Below are positions 33,977-41,882 of a stretch of 47,807 nt of DNA, piece by piece. Every line of letters begins with the position of its first letter. The stretch's first letter is position 1. The notes beneath the pieces were generated by a model. It ran no database searches. It was not told the origin of the DNA and worked only from the letters and a program-made list of their open reading frames with translations. The position numbers and the translations under genes are program-made. Origin of the DNA: PNC22 sp035654175. Lineage in GTDB: Bacteria; Planctomycetota; Phycisphaerae; Phycisphaerales; UBA1924. Location of the stretch: assembly GCA_035654175.1 (NCBI GenBank), contig DASRXL010000241.1, positions 1 to 47,807 of the forward strand. Reading direction: 5' to 3'.

Positions 33977-34999
33977 TCACCGGGCGCCGTACTGGCGCTC
34001 GTAATACTCGCGGTACTCGCCGCTGCGCACCCGCTGCCACCATGCCCGGTTCGTCCTGTACCACTCGACCGTGTCCCGGAGAGCCCCGGGCCAGGCGGAG
34101 CGGCTCGGGCGCCAGCCCAGCTCGCGCTCGATCTTGCCGGCGTCGATGGCGTAGCGCCGGTCGTGGCCGGGGCGGTCGGCGACGTGCTGGATCATCTCGT
34201 GGCCGCACCCCATAAGCCCGAGGATCGACCGCGTGAGCTCCAGGTTCGAGCGCTCGTTGTTGCCGCCGACGTTGTAGACCTCGCCCGAGCGGCCCCGCTC
34301 CGCCACGGCGAGGATCGCCTCGCAATGGTCGTCCACGTGGAGCCAGTCGCGCACGTTGAGTCCGTCGCCGTACAGCGGCACCCTCTTGCCCTCGAGCAGG
34401 TTGGTGACGAAGAGCGGGATGACCTTCTCGGGGAATTGGTAAGGCCCGAAGTTGTTGCTGCAGCGCGTCGTCACCACGTCCATGCCGAACGTGTGGTGGT
34501 ATGCCCGGCAGAGCAGGTCGCCGCCGGCCTTGCTCGCGGCGTACGGGCTGTTGGGCGCGAGCGGCGTCTCCTCCGTAAAGCGCGCGTCCCGGTCCTCCAG
34601 CGCGAGCGAGCCGTACACCTCGTCGGTCGAGACATAGAGGAATCGGCTCGCCCGCCCCGCCCTGCGCACCGCGTCCAGCAGCGCTTGCGTCCCGCCGACG
34701 TTCGTCTGGATGAAGGGCGCCGAATCCATGATGGAGCGGTCCACGTGGCTTTCCGCGGCCATATGCACCACCAGGTCGGCTTCCGACGCGAGGCGCCCCG
34801 TGAGGTCGGCGTCGCGTATGTCGCCGCGCACGAACCGGTAGCGGGAGTTCTCCTGCACATCCGCGAGGTTCTCGAGGTTTCCGGAATAGGTCAGCGCGTC
34901 GAGGTTGACGATGCGCCAGTCCTCCCGATGACGGAGCACGAAGCGGACGAAGTTCGCCCCGATGAAGCCCGCCCCGCCTGTCACCAGCATGGTCCTCAT
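33977..34999 (-). CDS. rfbB: dTDP-glucose 4,6-dehydratase
   Basis: This 340-residue protein is an extended short-chain dehydrogenase: TGGAGFIG at 7-14 for NAD+, STDEVYG with the Thr-Asp-Glu catalytic group at 125-127, and Y153-x-x-x-K157 (SPYAASKAGG). Later family blocks are NNFGPYQFPEKVIPLF and YGDGLNVRDWLHVDDH. The reaction makes dTDP-4-keto-6-deoxyglucose from dTDP-glucose, step 2 of dTDP-rhamnose synthesis. It is the last gene of the four-gene cluster read leftward (A, C-like, D, B). The length and all key residues are normal. Confidence 0.95.
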   Translation of the reverse strand: MRTMLVTGGAGFIGANFVRFVLRHREDWRIVNLDALTYSGNLENLADVQENSRYRFVRGDIRDADLTGRLASEADLVVHMAAESHVDRSIMDSAPFIQTNVGGTQALLDAVRRAGRASRFLYVSTDEVYGSLALEDRDARFTEETPLAPNSPYAASKAGGDLLCRAYHHTFGMDVVTTRCSNNFGPYQFPEKVIPLFVTNLLEGKRVPLYGDGLNVRDWLHVDDHCEAILAVAERGRSGEVYNVGGNNERSNLELTRSILGLMGCGHEMIQHVADRPGHDRRYAIDAGKIERELGWRPSRSAWPGALRDTVEWYRTNRAWWQRVRSGEYREYYERQYGAR

Positions 35000-35035
35000 G
35001 CGTCGCTTCCCCTTGACACCTCTCGCCGGCCCAGC

Positions 35036-35884
35036 CTAGGCGCCGGCCCGGAGCCGCCGGACCACGTCGGCGACGGCGCTCTGCCACGGGATCATCGGAC
35101 CGACCGCACGCTCGGTCTCCCCAATATCGAGCACGCTGTAGGCCGGACGCGGCGCGGGGCGCGGGAACTCGGCGGACGTGCACGGCTCGACCGCGCACGG
35201 GGCGCCGGCCAGCCGCACGATCTCCCGGGCGAGCTCGAACCACGTGCACTCGCCGCCGTCGGTCGCGTGCCAGATGCCGCTCGCGCCGCGGAGCACAAGG
35301 CCGAGGCTCGTCCTGGCCAGCCCCTCGGCCGACGTGGGGCGGCCGCGCTGGTCGTGCACGACGCGCAGCACCGGGCGCGCCGCGCCGGCGATGGTGCGAA
35401 CGAAGTTCCTCCCCCACGGGGCGTACACCCAGCTCGTGCGCACGCACAGCCATGGGCCGTCGACCTGACGGAGCAGCGCCTCGCCGGCCGCCTTGCTCCG
35501 GCCGTAGGCGTTCACGGGCCGGTGCGGGGCGTCCGCCGGGTACGGCCGCGACGCGAGCCCGTCGAAGACGTAATCGGTGGAATACGTCACGAAGCGGGCG
35601 CCGGATTCGGCGCACCGCCGCGCCAGCGTCCCCACCGCCGCGCCGTTCACCGTGTGCGCCCGCGCCTCGGCGGCCTCGGCGTCGTCCACCGCCGTCCACG
35701 CCGCGCAGTTGATCACGTGGGAATAGCCGGAGAGACGCAGGGCGCCGACGGCGGCGAGGTCTTCGAGATCCAGGCCTTCTCGCCCGAGCGGCTCGAAGGG
35801 GATCCCGTGCGCGCGGAGCAGGCCGCACCAGGCCCTGCCAAGCATGCCGCCCGCGCCGATGATCAGCACTCGCTCGATCGTCAC
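35036..35884 (-). CDS. rfbD: dTDP-4-dehydrorhamnose reductase
   Basis: This 282-residue protein starts at GTG 35884, with GGAGG 5 bases upstream. It has the NADPH loop IIGAGGMLG (8-16), STDYVFDG (102-109) and Y127-x-x-x-K131 (AYGRSKAAGE), plus RTSWVY and the C-terminal RPAYSVLD segment of RmlD. It reduces dTDP-4-keto-L-rhamnose to dTDP-L-rhamnose. The nucleotide loop is GAGGML rather than the usual GxxGQLG. It sits 36 bases before rfbB. Confidence 0.92.
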   Translation of the reverse strand: MTIERVLIIGAGGMLGRAWCGLLRAHGIPFEPLGREGLDLEDLAAVGALRLSGYSHVINCAAWTAVDDAEAAEARAHTVNGAAVGTLARRCAESGARFVTYSTDYVFDGLASRPYPADAPHRPVNAYGRSKAAGEALLRQVDGPWLCVRTSWVYAPWGRNFVRTIAGAARPVLRVVHDQRGRPTSAEGLARTSLGLVLRGASGIWHATDGGECTWFELAREIVRLAGAPCAVEPCTSAEFPRPAPRPAYSVLDIGETERAVGPMIPWQSAVADVVRRLRAGA

Positions 35885-35928
35885 CGAACCTCCGTGCGCG
35901 CCGGCGCCGCCCTCCCGCGCCCCGCGGA

Positions 35929-36432
35929 TCACTTGTGCTCGACCGCCCAGGAGAACGCCGCGACGGAGTCGTGCGCCCGGCGCTCCTCGTCCGGGTCGGC
36001 CGCGTCGAACGCGTGCGTGACGTAGTACAGCAATCCCGCGGGCGCGGGCCCGACCGTCGCCGCGCCGTGCCAGAGCGGCGGCGGGATCACCACCGTCCCG
36101 GGCCTCTTCTCGCCGATGACCAGCGACCAGCTCGTCCCGTCCGCGTCGCGGTGCACGCCGACCTTGAGGTGCCCGGAGACGCACATCCAGAAGTCCGTCT
36201 GTTTGCGGTGGCGGTGCCAGGCCTTGATCACGCCTGGGTACTGCACGGAGAAGTTGATCTGTCCTTCCGCCCGCATCACGCCCTGCATCTGGTTCATGAG
36301 CGACCACCCGCGGTCGTCGGTGAAGAACTGCGACGGCACGAAGAGCGGCTCGACGACCTCCTGCGCCCGCGCGAACGCCTCGCGCAGCGGTCCATCAAAG
36401 CGATGCGGCGGCTTGGGCGGATGGGGCTGCAC
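35929..36432 (-). CDS. RmlC-like cupin (dTDP-4-dehydrorhamnose 3,5-epimerase family, divergent)
   Basis: This 167-residue protein shows the cupin pattern DDRGW, INFSVQYPGVIKAWHRHRKQTDFWMCVSGHLKVGV and PPPLWHGAATVG. Canonical RmlC has an RG-x-H-x-Q catalytic histidine segment; here the equivalent is KAWHRHRKQTDFW, so it belongs to a diverged branch. Its place between rfbA and rfbD makes 3,5-epimerisation of dTDP-4-keto-6-deoxyglucose the obvious role, since no other epimerase is in the cluster. A 3- or 5-only epimerase or a 3,4-ketoisomerase, giving a sugar other than rhamnose, remains possible, so I leave the symbol blank. Confidence 0.75.
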   Translation of the reverse strand: MQPHPPKPPHRFDGPLREAFARAQEVVEPLFVPSQFFTDDRGWSLMNQMQGVMRAEGQINFSVQYPGVIKAWHRHRKQTDFWMCVSGHLKVGVHRDADGTSWSLVIGEKRPGTVVIPPPLWHGAATVGPAPAGLLYYVTHAFDAADPDEERRAHDSVAAFSWAVEHK

Positions 36433-36503
36433 CGGTCATCTCCTTAGGGGGGCGACGGCGCGCCCGGCGAGCGGGCGTCCGGCGCCGCGCGGGGCGGGGC
36501 CCG

Positions 36504-37280
36504 TCACCTCGCGCCGGCGACCTCCCGGCGCATCAGCTGATCCACGTGGTTCGCGCCGCCCCTCGCGATGTACTCGGACGCCCTGAAGAGGCTCTCGAAG
36601 GTGCCCGCGTCCGTCCACCAGCCGTCGAGCAGCTCGTACGTCAGGTCGCCGCGCTCCAGGTAGTAGTTGTTCACGTCGGTGATCTCGAGCTCCCCGCGCC
36701 CGCTCGGCTTGAGCCCCTTGCAGACCTCGAAGACGTCGGCGTCGTAGAAGTAGATCCCCGCGACCGCGCAGTTGCTCGGCGGGGTCTTGGGCTTCTCGAT
36801 GATCTCGGCCACGCGGCGCGAGTCGCCGTCGCCCTCGAAGCGGACCACGCCGAAGCGCTCGGGATCGGGCACTTCCTTGAGTAGGAGCTTCGCGCCCGAC
36901 CGCTGCGTGAAGAAATCGCCCGCCGCGCGGCGGATGTTGCGCTCGATGATGTTGTCGCCGAGCACCACGCACACCTTGTCGCCGTCCACGAAGTCCTCGG
37001 CGAGCTTGAGCGCGTCGGCGATCCCGCCCTCGCCCTCCTGGTAGGCGTACTCGAGGTGGCGCAGGCCCAGGTGCTTCCCGTTCTTGAGCAGCTTGAGGAA
37101 GTCGCCCGCGTGCTCGCCCCCGGTCACGATCAGCACCTCGTCGATGCCGGCGTTGAGCAGGCACTCGATGGGGTAATAGATCATCGGCTTGTCGAACACC
37201 GGCAGCAGGTGTTTGTTCGTGACCAGCGTGAGCGGTCGGAGCCGCGTGCCAAGCCCGCCAGCGAGAATCACGCCCTTCAT
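36504..37280 (-). CDS. rfbA: Glucose-1-phosphate thymidylyltransferase
   Basis: This 258-residue protein has the nucleotidyltransferase signature LAGGLGTRLRPLT (6-18), the sugar-phosphate loop with NKHLLPVFDKPMIYYPI, GDNIIE for metal binding, RFGVVRFEGD, and IIEKPKTPPSN. It makes dTDP-glucose from dTTP and glucose-1-phosphate, the first step of the rhamnose pathway. The length is short of the usual 290 residues, as in RmlA forms lacking the C-terminal extension. The start is ATG 37280, first gene of the leftward cluster; the upstream 216 bases should hold its promoter, but I could not fix boxes. Confidence 0.93.
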   Translation of the reverse strand: MKGVILAGGLGTRLRPLTLVTNKHLLPVFDKPMIYYPIECLLNAGIDEVLIVTGGEHAGDFLKLLKNGKHLGLRHLEYAYQEGEGGIADALKLAEDFVDGDKVCVVLGDNIIERNIRRAAGDFFTQRSGAKLLLKEVPDPERFGVVRFEGDGDSRRVAEIIEKPKTPPSNCAVAGIYFYDADVFEVCKGLKPSGRGELEITDVNNYYLERGDLTYELLDGWWTDAGTFESLFRASEYIARGGANHVDQLMRREVAGAR

Positions 37281-37496
37281 CTCTCGACCCCTTCCGCCGC
37301 GCCGCGGCCCAATGTCGGTGGGTACGTGATCGTATCGGCCAGGGTTCAGGCCCTCACGAGGGCGCGCGGCGACAATCCCGCGCCCCGGGCGATGCCCGCA
37401 CGCACCGTGTTGCCGCCACGCCACGGCACATTCTTGCGCGGCATGCCGGGAATCCCCCTTGGCCGGGTGGCGCGGCTCTTGTAGCCTGACGGGGTG

Positions 37497-37886
37497 ATGC
37501 CGAGTCGTTTGGCACAACTTGTGACGTGCTCGATGATCGCGCTGGCCGGCTGCGCCCCCGGGCCGCGGGACGCGCGGGTCGCGCTTGCGCCACGCCAGGC
37601 GCCGGCCGCCGAGCCGGCGCAGGGGGGGGCGTGGCAGGCCGTGCTCCCGGGCACGGTGGTTTCCGGGCTGCTCGCGCCGGAAGAGTCGCCGCACTGGATA
37701 GAGGTCCGGCGCGACGCCTCGCTCACCCCGAGGCCCATCGAGCCGCTCCTCGCCTCCGAGTCCTGGCCGGAGCCCCGGCGGCCCTCGCTCGAGCGGCCGC
37801 GCTTCGTCCGGGTGATCCGCTCGGCCGACGGATTCATCTATTACCGCGTCGAGCGCCGGCAGGAGCTGTACCTCCGCCGCTGGTGA
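37497..37886 (+). CDS. Small lipoprotein of unknown function
   Basis: This 129-residue protein has a type II signal peptide with lipobox LAGC (hydrophobic LVTCSMIALAGC), so the mature protein would be lipid-anchored. The rest is Pro/Arg-rich with no motif I know; it ends in FIYYRVERRQELYLRRW. The start is ATG 37497 or the GTG one codon earlier; the ribosome site is weak. It is divergent from rfbA and converges on the first fibro-slime gene, so there is no operon clue. Confidence 0.6.
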   Translation: MPSRLAQLVTCSMIALAGCAPGPRDARVALAPRQAPAAEPAQGGAWQAVLPGTVVSGLLAPEESPHWIEVRRDASLTPRPIEPLLASESWPEPRRPSLERPRFVRVIRSADGFIYYRVERRQELYLRRW

Positions 37887-37892
37887 CGGCGC

Positions 37893-37927
37893 AAAGAGAC
37901 GCCCGCCGCAACGCTGCGGACGGGCGT
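37893..37927 (-). terminator. Terminator of fibro-slime gene 1
   Basis: On the minus strand a stem with one bulge (37899-37910 with 37915-37927) is followed by CTCTTTG. The right arm and its flank (37915-37936) recur exactly after fibro-slime gene 3 at 40645-40666. Confidence 0.6.
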
Positions 37928-37959
37928 GGGGTGGGGCTCTGAGATTGCGCATCGCCCGC

Positions 37960-38853
37960 TCAGTCGAAGAGGGCGGACGCCATGGGGACGTTGATGTCCT
38001 CGAAGAAGATCGAGGTCTCGACTCGGAAGTTCGACCGCGTGAGGTGGCGCTCGGCGAAGAAGAAGGCCAGTTCGTAGGTCCCGCCGTCCTCGAGCCAGTC
38101 GAGACGGTCCATGTCGACGGTCTGGCTGACGGCCCCGTGCACGCCGCCGAGGTCGATGACGAGCTTGCCGCCGACGAACACCCACACGTCGTCGTCGCCG
38201 AAGAAGGTGAACACCTGCGAGCTCCCCCGCTCGTAGCGGAAGCGCGTCCTGAGCTCGTAGGTGAAGTGGTAGTTGTGGTGGTAGATCGGGTCGTCGTCGT
38301 TGTACAGCGCGCCGTCGGCGGGGAAGAAGCCCTCGCGCCGGCTCGTGGACTCGTCGTCATGCTCGTGGAAGATGTATTTCTGGGCGTTCTGGTCCCATTC
38401 GAGCACGATCGTGTGCGGCATGGAGAGGTTCACGCCCGGCACGTCCCGGTACCACTGCGAGAAGCTGTCCGCCGACTTGATCGCCACCCCGGCGCTGGCG
38501 AGCGACCCTGCGACGTCCCCCCGGCTCGGGTCGTACAGCGCGGGATTGATGTTGCGCCCCGTCGAGTCCCTGAACTGAGTCTTGACCGACAGCCCCGAGG
38601 CCGAGGCGAGCACCGGCCGCCCGTCGGCGTCCAGCTCCGGCGCGACCAGACCGACTCGGTGCCCGGTGTTGTACTGCTCGAAGTCTGGATGGCCGTGCTC
38701 CACGTCGAAGCGGCGGAAGTCGCGCAGCGTGCCGGTGAGCTTCACCGTGGGCGGCTGATCGCCGGCGTCCTGCGCCGCGGCCGCCGAGCCCGTCCCCGCG
38801 AGCATCAGGAGCATCGCGGCGCCCTTGAGATTCATCCGGTCCGTGCGTCCCAT
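37960..38853 (-). CDS. Fibro-slime domain secreted protein 1
   Basis: This 297-residue protein has a signal peptide at about 1-27 (AAMLLMLAGTGSAAAA). The C-terminal half is a fibro-slime (TIGR02148)/PA14-like module: DFSQWYRDVPGVN-type motif (SFSQWYRDVPGVNLS), HFTYELRTRFRYE, then GDDDVWVFVGGKLVIDLGG at about 215-233 and FFFAERHLTRSNFRVETS. The DDDVW aspartates are likely calcium ligands as in PA14 domains. Such proteins bind extracellular polysaccharide or form fibres. The start is ATG 38853 with GGAG upstream. It is the third of three paralogs in transcription direction, each with its own hairpin terminator. Confidence 0.85.
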   Translation of the reverse strand: MGRTDRMNLKGAAMLLMLAGTGSAAAAQDAGDQPPTVKLTGTLRDFRRFDVEHGHPDFEQYNTGHRVGLVAPELDADGRPVLASASGLSVKTQFRDSTGRNINPALYDPSRGDVAGSLASAGVAIKSADSFSQWYRDVPGVNLSMPHTIVLEWDQNAQKYIFHEHDDESTSRREGFFPADGALYNDDDPIYHHNYHFTYELRTRFRYERGSSQVFTFFGDDDVWVFVGGKLVIDLGGVHGAVSQTVDMDRLDWLEDGGTYELAFFFAERHLTRSNFRVETSIFFEDINVPMASALFD

Positions 38854-39032
38854 GGCGGGGTTCTCCGTCGGCCGTGGCCCCACCGTTCCGGCCCGTGCCT
38901 CCCCGCCCCTGCCTAGATTCTCCGAATCCCCCGCCCTTCTCGCCACCCCCATTCCCTCACGACCCGGGGCGCGGCGCACGATCGTGCGGGCCGGAGCGCC
39001 TGCGCCGCGCACGAGCGGGGCGCGCGACGAGA

Positions 39033-39063
39033 ACGCCCGCTCCCCGGAGAGGGAAGCGGGCGT
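39033..39063 (-). terminator. Terminator of fibro-slime gene 2
   Basis: A perfect 9-bp stem (39033-39041 with 39055-39063) lies 30 bases past the stop of gene 2. It is followed on the minus strand by TCTCG, so the T-tract is weak. Confidence 0.5.
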
Positions 39064-39092
39064 CGCCATGACTTCTTAGATCGGCCGCGGGG

Positions 39093-40448
39093 TCAGTCGT
39101 ACAGGGCCGAGACGGTGGGATTCATGATCCCCTCCATCTCGAACGACGCCTCGATGCGGATGTTCGAGCCCTGGGTCTTGCGCTCGGCGAAGAAGAGCAC
39201 GAGGGTGCAGATGTCGCCGTCATTGAGGCAGCCGAGGTCGTCGAGGTTGACCTGCTGCTGGAGCGGCCCGTGCGTGCCGCCCAGGTCGATCACGAGCTGC
39301 CCGTTGATGAACACCCACACGTCGTCGTCGCCGGTGAAGGAGAAGACCTGGCCCTCCCCCTCGTGGTACTCGAACTCGGTCGCCAGCTCAAAGGTGAAGT
39401 GGAAGTTCTTGCCGGTCGCCCCGTAGTTGCCGTAGAGCTCGCCGTTGATCGGGAAGAAGCCGCCGAGCGGCGCGTAGATCGGGTCCGTCGCGCTGTCGAA
39501 GACGTAGCGGCCGATCGCCGGGTCGTACACCAGGTCGATCGTGACGGCCGTGGAGAGGTTCACGCCCGGCACGTCGCGGTACCACTGGTCGAAGCTCGCG
39601 GCGCTCGTGACGGCGCCGTCGTCGGCGGGCCCGTAGCTGGCGCTCTGGTCGTTGCGGGGGGCGGCGCCCAGGAGCACGTCGGTGCTGAAGGGATAGCCGT
39701 CGGCGCTCACCGTGGTCATGGGCGCGATGATCGCGTCCGTGTCGGAGCGCTTGCCGGCCTTGATGAGAACGCCGGCGGAGTTGCAATCGCCCAGGTACCA
39801 CTTGTCCAGCACCACGGTGAACTCGCCGACCTCGAACGCGTCCGTGACGTCCCACTTGATGCCGTAGAAGCCCGTCGAGCCGTCGACGCCCACGGTGTAG
39901 CCGGCCGTCGTGCCGGGGCGCACGACGTGTGAGTCGTCGATCGCGAGATTCCAGTGGCTCAGGTCCTTGCCGGTGTCGAGCTCGCGCACCCGGTACGTCC
40001 AGCTGCTGGTGCCGTTGTCGTTGTACACGACGGACTGGAACTGGATCTCGACCGCGTCCACGCCGACCGAGTCCTGCAGCACGATCTTGTCGCACTGGGG
40101 CAGCCCGTCGCCGCCGGGCGCACACAGGTAGTCGCGGTTGACCAGGTGCGGCGCGATGAACGCCCCGTTGACGTTGCGCGCCTGCGAGGTGACGAGATGC
40201 CCCGTGCCGATGTACATCGGCTTGCCGTCGGCGTCGAGGTGGAGCCACACGTTGCCGGCGTAGAGGCCGCTGCCGTTGAAGGGCACCACCTCGAAGTCGG
40301 GGTGCCCGCCGACCTGGTTGCTCGCGCGGAAATCCCGCGCCACGCCGGTGAGGGACATGGTCTGCCCGAGCGCGGAGGGCGCGGCGCAGGCCCCCGCGAG
40401 GAGGAGAAGCCCGAGGGGCGAGCACGACCTGCGAGAGCTGCGAAGCAT
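39093..40448 (-). CDS. Fibro-slime domain secreted protein 2 (extended)
   Basis: This 451-residue protein starts at ATG 40448 with AGGAGGA 6 bases upstream. The signal peptide is about 1-28 (LGLLLLAGACAAPSALG). Compared with its neighbours it has an extra N-terminal region of about 150 residues containing CAPGGDGLPQC and LGDCN cysteines and a beta-rich stretch (WTYRVRELDTGKDLSHW). The fibro-slime module follows: SFDQWYRDVPGVNLS, FHFTFELATEFEYHEG, GDDDVWVFINGQLVIDLGG (about 371-389), LFFAERKTQGSNIRIEASF. The role is probably the same matrix binding. The long insert may add binding specificity. Confidence 0.85.
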   Translation of the reverse strand: MLRSSRRSCSPLGLLLLAGACAAPSALGQTMSLTGVARDFRASNQVGGHPDFEVVPFNGSGLYAGNVWLHLDADGKPMYIGTGHLVTSQARNVNGAFIAPHLVNRDYLCAPGGDGLPQCDKIVLQDSVGVDAVEIQFQSVVYNDNGTSSWTYRVRELDTGKDLSHWNLAIDDSHVVRPGTTAGYTVGVDGSTGFYGIKWDVTDAFEVGEFTVVLDKWYLGDCNSAGVLIKAGKRSDTDAIIAPMTTVSADGYPFSTDVLLGAAPRNDQSASYGPADDGAVTSAASFDQWYRDVPGVNLSTAVTIDLVYDPAIGRYVFDSATDPIYAPLGGFFPINGELYGNYGATGKNFHFTFELATEFEYHEGEGQVFSFTGDDDVWVFINGQLVIDLGGTHGPLQQQVNLDDLGCLNDGDICTLVLFFAERKTQGSNIRIEASFEMEGIMNPTVSALYD

Positions 40449-40621
40449 GGCGAATCCTCCTGAGCACCGGCCCGGCGGCCGACCGCCGCGCCGCACGTCC
40501 ACAGGATGAGAATCGCCGCCCCAGGGTGCCACCCAAACGCCACCTGTTCCCCGGCGAGAACTTCCCCGAGCGCCCTCCCTACCCGCACAGACCGGCCGAG
40601 GACGCGCCGCTTGCCCAGACG

Positions 40622-40656
40622 AAAAAAACCGCCCGCCGCACAGGTGCGGACGGGCG
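40622..40656 (-). terminator. Strong intrinsic terminator of fibro-slime gene 3
   Basis: On the minus strand an 11-bp stem with one bulge (40630-40640 with 40645-40656) ends in seven consecutive T residues. This is the clearest rho-independent terminator in the window. Confidence 0.85.
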
Positions 40657-40689
40657 TGGGGTGGGGTCGTCGCTTTCGCTCGGGCCGGG

Positions 40690-41643
40690 CTAGTCGTACA
40701 GAGACGACGCGGTCGGCACGTTGAGCTCCTCGAGGTGGAGATTGGTCTCGATGCGGCAGTTCGACTGCGTGCGGTGGCGCTCGGCGAAGAAGAAGTCCAG
40801 CGGATACGTCTCGCCGTCCTCAAGCCACACGAGCCGGTCCAGGTCGATCGACTGCCCGAGGACGGTGTGCACGCCCCCAAGATCGATCACCAGCCTGCCG
40901 TCGATGAACACCCAGACGTCGTCGTCGCCGCGGAACGTGAAGGTCTGCCCCGCGCCCGCCTCGTAGACAAACCGGGTCCGGAGCTCGTAGGTGAAGTGAT
41001 AATTCTTGTTGCCGCCCTTGGAGTTCCCGGCCAGCTTGTCGTTGACGATGAAGAACCCTTCCATGCTCGCGAGGCTGGTGTCCAGGCTGTCGTCGAAGAC
41101 GTACGTGTTCGTTCCCGCCTCTCGATGGAGCGTGATCGGGAAGGCGTCGCTCATGTTCACGCCGGGCACGTCCCGGAACCACTGCGAGAAGTTCCCGGAC
41201 GTCGTGATCGCCCCGCCCTCCTGCCACTCCGCCGCGCCATGGACGTCGCCCGTGCGCATCGCGATATAGCTGCGGAGGGGGGCGATGGGCCTGCCCTCCG
41301 CGTCCTGCCACGGGATCAGCACCTTGTGGCCCGTGCTCGCGAAAGCCGGCCTGCCCTCGGCGTCGAGCCCCTCGGCGACCATGCCGACGTAGTGTCCGAA
41401 GCCGCGGGCGGGCTTGAGCTCGAAATCCGAGTGCCCGCCGGGGATGTGCCGCTCGCGGAAATCACGCACGGTCCCGCCGAGGACGATCGAGTCCGGGAGA
41501 TGGTCGAAGGGGTCCTCCCCGCCGCCGGAGGAGTCGCCGCCGGCCTGCTTGCCCTTGCCGTTGCCCTGCTGCGCAAGGGCGGGGGCGGCGCAGCCCGCGC
41601 CGACAAGCATGCACATGACCCAGCGGACGCTCGTGTGCCTCAT
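40690..41643 (-). CDS. Fibro-slime domain secreted protein 3
   Basis: This 317-residue protein starts at ATG 41643 with GGAGGA upstream. The signal peptide is about 1-25 (CMLVGAGCAAPALA); a Gly/Lys/Ser linker follows (QGNGKGKQAGGDSSGGGED). The fibro-slime module has NFSQWFRDVPGVNMS, HFTYELRTRFVYE, GDDDVWVFIDGRLVIDLGG (about 238-256) and FFFAERHRTQSNCRIETN. It is closest to gene 1, with matching ends LNVPTASSLYD and INVPMASALFD. It diverges from murA across 239 bases that should hold both promoters. Confidence 0.85.
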   Translation of the reverse strand: MRHTSVRWVMCMLVGAGCAAPALAQQGNGKGKQAGGDSSGGGEDPFDHLPDSIVLGGTVRDFRERHIPGGHSDFELKPARGFGHYVGMVAEGLDAEGRPAFASTGHKVLIPWQDAEGRPIAPLRSYIAMRTGDVHGAAEWQEGGAITTSGNFSQWFRDVPGVNMSDAFPITLHREAGTNTYVFDDSLDTSLASMEGFFIVNDKLAGNSKGGNKNYHFTYELRTRFVYEAGAGQTFTFRGDDDVWVFIDGRLVIDLGGVHTVLGQSIDLDRLVWLEDGETYPLDFFFAERHRTQSNCRIETNLHLEELNVPTASSLYD

Positions 41644-41882
41644 CGGGTCCTCCGCAGCCCGGCCCCGCCCTCGGACGGGCCGCTCCCGGCGACCCCGGGA
41701 ACGCACGGGAAACTCTGCCTTCGCCGGGAGCGATCTGCCACGCGCAGATCGGCGCGGCGCCCGGCACGGGGCCGCCTGTGCCGGTCGGGCCGCCGGGGCG
41801 CTGGCCGCACAGCCTATTTGTCCCGCCGCCGCCCACGGTCCGATATAGGATCCCGAACGCGCACCACGGAAGGGGATCGCTC

